Part shown: piece after piece, positions 1 through 5,262 of the stretch
Numbering within the stretch: position 1 is the stretch's first letter
How the letters are laid out: each line of letters starts with the position of its first letter
DNA from: Litoreibacter sp.
GTDB taxonomy: Bacteria; Pseudomonadota; Alphaproteobacteria; Rhodobacterales; Rhodobacteraceae
Assembly (NCBI GenBank): GCA_013042765.1
Contig: JABDPP010000194.1
Span: forward strand, 1-5,262
DNA: 5,262 bases
Direction: 5' to 3'
Notes under the pieces: model-generated
What the model saw: only the letters and a program-made list of their open reading frames with translations
The model's database searches: none
Told to the model about the DNA's origin: nothing
Made by a program: the position numbers and the translations under genes

Positions 1-81
1 CAATCGAGGCAGGTCAGACGCACACTCCAGAAATGTAGTTCCGGCTGACTCACATGTAGAGTTCAGGCCGGAGGCCGTAGA
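1..81 (+). other. Leader region upstream of the Hint-protein gene
   Basis: This non-coding stretch precedes the GTG start at 82. An in-frame TGA at 46-48 closes the reading frame, so the protein cannot start further upstream. I see no convincing -35/-10 pair. The hexamer ATGTAG occurs twice, at 33-38 and 54-59, exactly 21 bp apart, which places both copies on the same DNA face. The pentamer GGCCG is repeated at 66-70 and 73-77 around the ribosome binding site. The window edge cuts off whatever lies further upstream, so a promoter may be outside the view. Confidence 0.5.
70..74 (+). promoter_or_regulatory. Shine-Dalgarno GGAGG for the Hint-protein gene
   Basis: GGAGG lies 7 nt upstream of the GTG at 82, which is optimal spacing. 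It supports the non-ATG start. No other ATG, GTG or TTG is in frame between the upstream stop (46-48) and position 82, so spacing and frame both point to this start. Confidence 0.8.
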
Positions 82-1539
82 GTGCCGACATATTTTATTG
101 TCGCCAGCGATACCGATCCGCTCGGACCAGATGAGATCCGTGCGGGCGACACCGTTCAGGTTGAAGATGGTGACATCTTCATCTTTGAAAGCGATGCGGA
201 TAAGAACACAAAGTTTGAATCCGCCGATGGCACGCCCACCGATTTCGAGATCTGGATCGACGACAGCAATTCCAACAATTTCGATATCGAGATCCAGGAA
301 GATCTCAACGTCACGTTCGATATCGGCGACGATGTCGATATCTCGGACGTCGCGATCAAGGCGAGCGATGCGGACTCGGTCACGCTCAACGCGGGCGATA
401 ATTTATCGCTAGGCAGCTACGAGGGCTCCAAGGACGGGTCCGACACGCTGACCATCGGCGACGGGTTCTCCACCTCGAGTACGATCAAGACCGAGGGCGG
501 CGACGACACGATCATCCTCGGCAATGACGCCTCGATCGAAGATATCGAAACCGGGGCAGGCGACGATACGATCATCGTGGGCGACAACCTAGATGCTCGG
601 AAATTCAAAACCGAAGGTGGCGACGACACGATTGTCATTGGCGACAACGCCACGATGGACGACATCGAAACCGCCGATGGCGACGACAGTGTCACCATCG
701 GAGACGGCTTCTCCGGCGACAAGATCAAGACGGGCGACGGTGCGGATGACGTCACCATCGGCGACGGGGCCACGATCGACGATCTGGAGACTGGCAAAGG
801 CCCCGATACCGTCGTTATCGGCGACGATTTCACGGCCGACAAGGTCAAGACATTCGAAGGTGACGACTCCGTCACCATCGGTGAAAATGCCGTGATCGAT
901 GAACTCGACGGTGGCAAGGGCATCGACAAGCTCCGTACCGAAACCGACATCCCCGATGCGACTGGTTTCGAGGACACGGTCTGCTTTGTGCAAGGCACGC
1001 GGATCCTGACCGACCGTGGCGAGCTACCGGTCCAAAGGCTCAAGGTCGGGGACAGGATCGTGACAATGCATCACGGACACCAGAAAATCCGCTGGATCGG
1101 CTCCAGCACCGTCGCCGGCCACGGGCATCTTGCACCGATCCGGTTCGAGCGGGGCGCGATGGGCAACCGGCGCCCGCTTCTGGTCTCACCACAGCACCGG
1201 ATGTATGTGTCTGGCTGGCAGACCGAAACGCTCTTTGGCCTGCCCGAAGCGCTGGTCGCCGCGAAGCATCTGGTCGACGGGAAGTCGATCAGGCTGGAGG
1301 AGCGCGACAAGGTCGTCTATTTCCACATCCTCTTCGACACTCACGAGATCGTCTTTGCCGAGGGCTCGCCCAGTGAGAGCTTCCATCCCGGTGCCGTCGG
1401 GCTCGGTGCTATCAGTGACGCGGCCCGCGAAGAGATTTACGAGCTGTTCCCGGAGCTTCGCGACGACCCTTGGGCTTTTGGACCGTCAGCCGTGCCCAGC
1501 CTCAAGTCCCGCGAAGGGATTCTGCTGCGCGCCGCCTGA
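82..1539 (+). CDS. Repeat-containing Hint-domain protein (beta-solenoid plus Hedgehog/intein-type autoprocessing domain)
   Basis: 485 residues from a GTG start. Three parts are visible. Residues 1-115 are acidic, lack a hydrophobic signal peptide and have no recognised fold. Residues 116-276 hold eight coils of about 20 residues with consensus T-x-x-G-D-D-[ST]-[IV]-x-[IV]-G-D, RTX-like in glycine and aspartate content and probably a beta-solenoid. Residues 301-436 are a Hint_2-type domain. It opens with CFVQGTRILT (Cys301 is the expected nucleophile), continues with the L-x-V-G-D block and the IRWIG stretch, then has SPQHR around His372 and FDTHEIVFAEG around His421. It ends near SESFHPG, followed by a tail of about 49 residues. 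Known for the family: Hint domains catalyse an N-to-S acyl shift at the first Cys, giving cleavage or splicing. Inference: the repeat part may be released or esterified by cleavage at Val300-Cys301. No terminal His-Asn splicing pair follows the domain, so Hog-like cleavage is more likely than splicing. The lack of an N-terminal signal and the acidic Gly/Asp repeats would fit type I export, but no transporter gene is in view. The biological role is unknown. Confidence 0.9.
   Translation: MPTYFIVASDTDPLGPDEIRAGDTVQVEDGDIFIFESDADKNTKFESADGTPTDFEIWIDDSNSNNFDIEIQEDLNVTFDIGDDVDISDVAIKASDADSVTLNAGDNLSLGSYEGSKDGSDTLTIGDGFSTSSTIKTEGGDDTIILGNDASIEDIETGAGDDTIIVGDNLDARKFKTEGGDDTIVIGDNATMDDIETADGDDSVTIGDGFSGDKIKTGDGADDVTIGDGATIDDLETGKGPDTVVIGDDFTADKVKTFEGDDSVTIGENAVIDELDGGKGIDKLRTETDIPDATGFEDTVCFVQGTRILTDRGELPVQRLKVGDRIVTMHHGHQKIRWIGSSTVAGHGHLAPIRFERGAMGNRRPLLVSPQHRMYVSGWQTETLFGLPEALVAAKHLVDGKSIRLEERDKVVYFHILFDTHEIVFAEGSPSESFHPGAVGLGAISDAAREEIYELFPELRDDPWAFGPSAVPSLKSREGILLRAA
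427..909 (+). repeat. Coding tandem repeat, 60-bp coils in a 120-bp dimeric unit
   Basis: Seven exact 60-bp (20-residue) units run from 490 to 909 (residues 137-276). A diverged 21-residue unit precedes them (427-489), and weaker coil-like sequence lies further upstream (about residues 75-115). Each unit contains a form of GGCGACGACACG encoding Gly-Asp-Asp-Thr/Ser. There are no insertions among the seven units. The units alternate in type. Those beginning at residues 137, 177, 217 and 257 end in acidic residues and carry Ala at position 14. Those beginning at 157, 197 and 237 end in Lys-x-Lys and carry Leu or Phe at position 14. The nucleotide copies have diverged, so the array is not a fresh slippage product. 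Confidence 0.9.
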
Positions 1540-1566
1540 TCCAGCCCTGATCCACCAGGTTACGGC
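1540..1566. other. 27-bp convergent intergenic gap without a clear terminator
   Basis: Only 27 bp separate the TGA of the Hint gene (1537-1539) from the stop of dnaE (TCA on this strand, 1567-1569). The 9-mer CCTGATCCA occurs at 1535-1543 and again at 1546-1554. A 4-bp hairpin is possible (CCTG 1546-1549 with CAGG 1556-1559), but it is too weak and lacks a T-tract on either strand. Termination is therefore not explained by an intrinsic terminator here. Confidence 0.7.
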
Positions 1567-4500
1567 TCAGAATTCCTCGACCATCACGACACCGCCCAGC
1601 GATTTGATCGCGCCCTTGATCTTGGGATTGACCGCGAAGCTTGGGCCGAGATCGACATCGACCTCCCCGGGCAGCTCGGGATGCATCAGGCACAGTGACA
1701 CCGGCCCGCGGGCGCGGATCGACGCGTCGGCGGCGGCGCGCTCCAGCACCGAGGCGACCTGCCCGATCACCGCGTCATTGTCGATGAAGACCTTGAGCCC
1801 CATGGAACCGGTATCGACCACCGCCCCGTCGATGGGTTGCGCCGCGCGGCAGAGCAGTTTGAGCTGTTCGGCCTCGTAGGTGGCCTCCACCGTCAGGACG
1901 ACATTGGCCCCCGTCACCAGCGTATCGCCCGCCTTCTCAAGCGTGTCGGAGAACACGGTGACCTCGTAGAGCCCGGTCGGATCCGACGCCTGCACGAACG
2001 CAAACCGGTTGCCACGCGCCGATTTACGGTCCTGCCGGCCTGCGACGGAGCCCGCGATCTTGGCGATCATCGGGCCGGCCTGAACCTTTTCCTCGATCTC
2101 AGTCAGGGTCATCACACCCTTGCGCTTGAGCGCCAGAAGGTAGTCGTCGAGCGGGTGGCCCGACAGGTAGAAGCCGATCGCCTTGTGTTCTTCGGACAGC
2201 CGCTCGTTGGGCAGCCAGTCCTCGACCGGGCTGAGCCGCGGCTCGGGCAGGTCGTCACCGGCCTCGCCAAAGAGCGACACCTGGTTCGAATTGCGCTGGT
2301 CATGGATCGCGGCGGAGTAGTTCACCAGCGCGTCGAGATTGTCGAAGACGCGCCTGCGGTTCGGGTCAAGCTGGTCGAACGCGCCGGAGCGGGCCAGCAT
2401 CTCCAGCGGGCGCTTGCCGACGCGTTTGAGATCGACCCTGCGGGCAAAATCAAACAGCGTCGCGAAAGGCTTGCCGTCGTTTTCGGCGCGTGCCTCCGTG
2501 ATGAGTTTCATCGCCTCGACGCCGACATTCTTCAGCCCGCCCAGCGCGTAGACCACCTTGCCGTCGCTCACGCTGAACGTGGCCTCGGAGCGGTTCACGC
2601 AAGGCGGGATGATCTCGATATCGAGGGTCTTGACGATCTCTTCCTTGTAGACGCCCAGCTTGTCGGTCAGGTGCAGGTCGCAGTTCATCACACCGGCCAT
2701 GAACTCGACGGGGTGATTGGCCTTGAGCCAAGCGGTCTGGTAGCTGACCACGGCATAGGCGGCGGCGTGAGATTTGTTGAAGCCGTAATTGGCAAACTTC
2801 TCCAGCAGGTCGAAGACCTCGCGCGCCTTCTTGGCATCGACACCGTTGGCCTTGGCGCCGGCCTCGAATTTCGGGCGTTCGGCGTCCATCGCCTCCTTGA
2901 TCTTCTTGCCCATGGCGCGGCGCAACAGGTCGGCGCCGCCCAGCGTGTAGCCCGCCATGACCTGCGCGATCTCCATCACCTGTTCCTGGTAGACAATGAT
3001 CCCCTGCGTTTCCTTCAGGATGTCGTCGATCAGCGGGTGGATGGAGTCCAGCTCCGCCTGCCCGTTCTTCACCTCGCAGTATTTCGGGATGTTTTCCATC
3101 GGGCCGGGCCGGTAGAGCGCCACCAGCGCCACGATGTCCTCGATACAGGTCGGTTTCATGCGCCGCAGCGCGTCCATCATTCCCGAACTTTCCACCTGGA
3201 ACACGGCGACCGTCTTGGCCGAGGCGTAAAGGTCGTAGGTCTTCTTGTCGTCGAGCGGGATCGCCCCGATGTCGATCTCGATGCCCCGCTGTTTCAACAG
3301 GTCCAGCGCGTTCTGGATCACGGTCAGGGTCTTCAGGCCGAGGAAGTCGAACTTCACCAGCCCGGCCTGTTCGACCCATTTCATGTTGAACTGGGTCGCC
3401 GGCATGTCGGAGCGCGGATCCTGGTAGAGCGGCACCAGCGCGTCCAGCGGGCGGTCGCCAATCACTACGCCCGCGGCATGGGTCGAGGCGTTTCGGAGCA
3501 GGCCTTCGACCTGCTGGCCGTAGTTCAAAAGCCGTTCAACGACCTCCTCGGCCTTGGCCTCCTCGCGCAGTTTCGGCTCATCGGCCAGCGCCTTTTCGAT
3601 GGAGACGGGTTTGACCCCTTCGACCGGGATCATCTTGGAGAGCCGGTCGACCTGCCCGTATGGCATCTGCAGCACGCGGCCCACATCGCGCACGGCAGCC
3701 TTGGAGAGCAGCGCACCGAAGGTGATGATCTGGCCGACCTTGTCGCGGCCGTATTTCTCCTGAACGTAGCGGATCACCTCCTCGCGGCGGTCCATGCAGA
3801 AGTCGATATCGAAATCGGGCATCGAGACCCGTTCGGGGTTGAGGAAGCGCTCGAACAGCAGCGAGTAGCGCAGCGGGTCGAGATCGGTGATCGTCAGCGC
3901 ATAGGCCACGAGGCTGCCCGCGCCAGAGCCCCGTCCGGGCCCAACAGGAATTTCGTGATCCTTGGCCCATTTGATAAAATCGGCCACGATCAGGAAATAG
4001 CCGGGAAAGCCCATCCCCTCGATGATGCCGAGCTCGAAATCGAGCCGTTCTTCGTATTCCTCGACCGGGGCGGCATGGGGGATCACCGCTAGGCGAGCCT
4101 TGAGGCCCTCGCGCGCCTGACGGCGCAGCTCCTCCACCTCGTCATCGGCAAATCTCGGCAGGATCGGATCGCGCTTGAAGGCCTTGAAAGCGCAGCGCTG
4201 CGCGATCTCGACGGTGTTTTCCAGCGCCTCCGGCAGATCTGCAAAAAGCGTCGCCATCTCTTCGGGCGTCTTGAAATAATGCTGCGGTGTCAGGCGGCGG
4301 CGCGGTTCCTGCTGGTCGACATAGGCGCCCTCGGCGATGCAGATCAGGGCGTCATGGGCTTCATACATTCCGGCATCGGGGAAATAGACGTCGTTGGTGG
4401 CCACCAGCGGCAGATCCATGGCGTAGGCCATCTCGATATGGCCGCGCTCGGAGAGTTGTTCGGCCTCGGGCTGGCCCGCCTCGGTGGGGTGGCGTTGCAG

Positions 4501-5022
4501 CTCCACGTAAAGCCGGTCGGGAAAGGCGTCGGAGAGCTTGTGCAGCAGTGCCTCTGCCTTGGGGCGCTGGCCAGCTCGGAGCAGGCGCCCGACGGGGCCA
4601 TCCGGCCCGCCGCTCAGGCAGATCAACCCGCCCGAATGCTGCGAAAGCTCGCCCAACGTGACCTGCGGCAGCGCGCCGGCCTTGTCGAGATAGGCGCAGG
4701 AATTGAGCTTCATCAGGTTTTCGTAACCGGCCTCGTTCTGGGCCAGAAGAACCAATGGCGCGGGATCGGACGGGCGCGCACCGGGCGCGGGTTGTTCATA
4801 CATCAGATCGATCTGGCAGCCGATGATCGGCTGGATCCCGGCACCGGAGGCATATTCGGAAAATTCCAATGCTGCGAACATGTTATTGGTGTCGGTGACC
4901 GCCACGGCGGGCATATTCATGTCGCGACACATGCCGGGAAGTTTCTTGACCCGGATCGCGCCTTCGAGAAGCGAATATTCGGTGTGGACGCGCAGGTGAA
5001 TGAATCGGGGAGTGCTGCTCAT
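1567..5022 (-). CDS. dnaE: DNA polymerase III subunit alpha (DnaE1)
   Basis: 1151 residues, close to the E. coli protein (1160). It is the replicative polymerase of the DNA polymerase III holoenzyme and acts in the cytoplasm with epsilon (DnaQ) and the beta clamp. Visible order: PHP domain about 5-280; palm with GPGRGSGAGS (361-370) and PDFDIDF (402-408); fingers including YQEQVMEIAQVMAGYTLGGA (678-697) and GFNKSHAAAYAVVSYQTAWL (747-766); helix-hairpin-helix region about 826-900; beta-clamp-binding peptide QVSLF (914-918); OB-fold about 985-1065; C-terminal tau-binding-type domain to 1151. The catalytic aspartates by alignment with E. coli D401, D403 and D555 are D405, D407 and D559, and all are present. 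The PHP domain is degenerate: R11 replaces the second His of HxH, and T45 stands where active PHP domains have TDH. Proofreading is therefore probably left to DnaQ. The start is pinned by an in-frame TAG three codons upstream and by the match of SSTPRFIHLRVH to the E. coli N-terminus. No strong Shine-Dalgarno precedes it. The gene looks intact. Confidence 0.98.
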   Translation of the reverse strand: MSSTPRFIHLRVHTEYSLLEGAIRVKKLPGMCRDMNMPAVAVTDTNNMFAALEFSEYASGAGIQPIIGCQIDLMYEQPAPGARPSDPAPLVLLAQNEAGYENLMKLNSCAYLDKAGALPQVTLGELSQHSGGLICLSGGPDGPVGRLLRAGQRPKAEALLHKLSDAFPDRLYVELQRHPTEAGQPEAEQLSERGHIEMAYAMDLPLVATNDVYFPDAGMYEAHDALICIAEGAYVDQQEPRRRLTPQHYFKTPEEMATLFADLPEALENTVEIAQRCAFKAFKRDPILPRFADDEVEELRRQAREGLKARLAVIPHAAPVEEYEERLDFELGIIEGMGFPGYFLIVADFIKWAKDHEIPVGPGRGSGAGSLVAYALTITDLDPLRYSLLFERFLNPERVSMPDFDIDFCMDRREEVIRYVQEKYGRDKVGQIITFGALLSKAAVRDVGRVLQMPYGQVDRLSKMIPVEGVKPVSIEKALADEPKLREEAKAEEVVERLLNYGQQVEGLLRNASTHAAGVVIGDRPLDALVPLYQDPRSDMPATQFNMKWVEQAGLVKFDFLGLKTLTVIQNALDLLKQRGIEIDIGAIPLDDKKTYDLYASAKTVAVFQVESSGMMDALRRMKPTCIEDIVALVALYRPGPMENIPKYCEVKNGQAELDSIHPLIDDILKETQGIIVYQEQVMEIAQVMAGYTLGGADLLRRAMGKKIKEAMDAERPKFEAGAKANGVDAKKAREVFDLLEKFANYGFNKSHAAAYAVVSYQTAWLKANHPVEFMAGVMNCDLHLTDKLGVYKEEIVKTLDIEIIPPCVNRSEATFSVSDGKVVYALGGLKNVGVEAMKLITEARAENDGKPFATLFDFARRVDLKRVGKRPLEMLARSGAFDQLDPNRRRVFDNLDALVNYSAAIHDQRNSNQVSLFGEAGDDLPEPRLSPVEDWLPNERLSEEHKAIGFYLSGHPLDDYLLALKRKGVMTLTEIEEKVQAGPMIAKIAGSVAGRQDRKSARGNRFAFVQASDPTGLYEVTVFSDTLEKAGDTLVTGANVVLTVEATYEAEQLKLLCRAAQPIDGAVVDTGSMGLKVFIDNDAVIGQVASVLERAAADASIRARGPVSLCLMHPELPGEVDVDLGPSFAVNPKIKGAIKSLGGVVMVEEF

Positions 5023-5088
5023 GGGGTCAGCCTAACGGCAGCGGCGGAGCGGTGGAAGATCAACAAAACACTTGCCAAATTAAAATTT

Positions 5089-5117
5089 CGCGGTTTTGCT
5101 GATCAGGATTTCCCGCG
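5089..5117. promoter_or_regulatory. Nested dyad, candidate operator
   Basis: Outer arms CGCGG (5089-5093) and CCGCG (5113-5117) flank a perfect 8-bp palindrome, CTGATCAG (5099-5106), almost concentrically: the spacers are 5 and 6 nt. The site lies just upstream of the minus-strand -10-like hexamer, between the divergent genes. Such symmetry suits a dimeric regulator, but 5- and 8-bp matches can arise by chance, and no known operator consensus was recognised. Confidence 0.3.
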
Positions 5118-5157
5118 TGTCCTCTACGCCGCATCGAGGGTGCGCAACACGGGTCAA

Positions 5158-5167
5158 ACCTGCAGGT
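5158..5167. promoter_or_regulatory. Perfect 10-bp palindrome upstream of xdhA, candidate operator
   Basis: ACCTGCAGGT is fully self-complementary and ends 22 bp before the xdhA ATG. As RNA it would give only a 3-bp stem, so a role as a DNA site for a dimeric protein is likelier than a hairpin. The match to any named regulator is unknown, and chance occurrence cannot be excluded. Confidence 0.3.
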
Positions 5168-5189
5168 AAGGCGGCGGGTCTTTTGAGAG

Positions 5190-5262
5190 ATGGGAATTAC
5201 GTTTCTTCTGAACGGAGAGACTGTGTGTGCCGATCCGCTCGGCCCAACCGAAACGCTATTGG
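5190..5262 (+). CDS. xdhA: Xanthine dehydrogenase small subunit, N-terminal fragment (cut by window end)
   Basis: Only 24 complete codons are present, and the frame is still open at the edge. The peptide starts MGITFLLNGETV and continues with PTETLL. This fits the first strand and turn of the plant-type [2Fe-2S] ferredoxin domain at the N-terminus of XdhA: a FLLNGE-type strand, then a PTxxLL stretch ahead of the Cys cluster, which would lie outside the window. XdhA carries the 2Fe-2S centres and FAD and pairs with the molybdenum subunit XdhB to oxidise hypoxanthine and xanthine to urate. The start is fixed by an in-frame TGA at 5184-5186, one codon before the GAG that precedes ATG. The only purine-rich element, GAGAG, abuts the ATG, and AAGG (5168-5171) is too far away, so the ribosome binding site is poor. 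Other molybdenum-hydroxylase small subunits share this N-terminal pattern, so the exact enzyme is an inference from a short fragment. Confidence 0.62.
   Translation, partial: MGITFLLNGETVCADPLGPTETLL

Larger units (their letters stand above)
5023..5189. other. Divergent dnaE-xdhA intergenic region
   Basis: These 167 bp separate the divergent starts of dnaE and the putative xdhA and should hold both promoters. The stretch 5058-5110 is markedly richer in A and T than the flanking genes. It contains AAATT-AA-AATTT (5077-5088), a 5-bp inverted repeat. On the minus strand a TTTAAT hexamer (5084 down to 5079) resembles a -10 box for dnaE, but the hexamer 16 bp upstream of it, CTGATC, matches TTGACA at only three positions, so the promoter call is weak. 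No convincing plus-strand promoter was found for xdhA. Two further dyads are listed separately. No small ORF or RNA gene is evident. Confidence 0.6.

Noticed and set aside
113..125. The 13-mer CCGATCCGCTCGG is shared by the Hint gene and xdhA (5230-5242), each encoding Asp-Pro-Leu-Gly
   Set aside because: A 13-nt identity between two unrelated high-GC coding starts, with no flanking similarity, is best explained by chance.
490..909. Possible CRISPR array or non-coding satellite because of the regular 60-bp period
   Set aside because: The period keeps the reading frame, the copies diverge mainly in codon-compatible ways, and there are no unique spacers. It is a protein repeat.
417..1043. Serine- and proline-rich minus-strand frame opposite the repeats
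   Set aside because: Its periodicity comes from the 60-bp repeats on the other strand. It has no independent coding evidence.
2450..3379. A 309-residue minus-strand frame inside dnaE
   Set aside because: It is an out-of-frame reading of dnaE, rich in Arg and Gly, with no start context. The dnaE frame is intact across it, so it is not a frameshift fragment.
1837..4092. A 751-residue open frame on the plus strand antisense to dnaE
   Set aside because: It lies wholly inside a strongly conserved dnaE and has low-complexity His/Arg/Gly/Asp/Val-rich composition typical of a high-GC antisense shadow. It shows no recognisable domain.
5072..5100. Plus-strand promoter built on TTGCCA (5072-5077) for xdhA
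   Set aside because: At 17-bp spacing the downstream hexamer is TTTGCT, a poor -10, so the pair was not called as a promoter.
4279..5169. A 296-residue plus-strand open frame covering the dnaE 5' end and the intergenic region
   Set aside because: Most of it is antisense to the dnaE PHP domain, and its composition is of the same shadow type. Its extension into the intergenic region reflects only the lack of stops.

Overview
The window looks like chromosomal DNA from an alphaproteobacterium, most likely of the Rhodobacterales (Roseobacter-like) group. The reasons are the high G+C with matching codon choice, an alphaproteobacterial-style DnaE, and a Hint_2-type protein of the kind those genomes often carry in several copies. 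This placement comes from family resemblance, not from a database search.

Layout: 1-81 is the leader of the first gene, with a good Shine-Dalgarno. 82-1539 (+) encodes a 485-residue protein with three parts: an acidic N-terminal region, a run of 20-residue tandem repeats predicted to form a beta-solenoid, and a C-terminal Hint (Hedgehog/intein-type) autoprocessing domain. 1540-1566 is a 27-bp gap between convergent stop codons. 1567-5022 (-) is a complete dnaE, the alpha (polymerase) subunit of DNA polymerase III. 5023-5189 is a divergent intergenic region with an AT-rich core and two dyad-symmetric sites. 5190 to the window end (+) is the first 24 codons of what looks like xdhA, the iron-sulfur/FAD small subunit of xanthine dehydrogenase.

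The three genes do not form one operon. The Hint gene converges on dnaE, and dnaE diverges from xdhA. No functional link is evident: dnaE is housekeeping replication, xdhA begins a purine-catabolism unit, and the Hint protein is an accessory, probably exported, self-processing protein of unknown role.

The most notable signal is in the repeat region of the Hint protein. The 20-residue coils alternate strictly between a lysine-ended type with a bulky residue at position 14 (F/L) and an acid-ended type with alanine at position 14. The real unit is therefore a 40-residue (120-bp) dimer whose neighbouring coils carry complementary charges. The long open frames antisense to dnaE are judged to be coding shadows. 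I see no RNA gene, CRISPR array, insertion sequence or phage feature.
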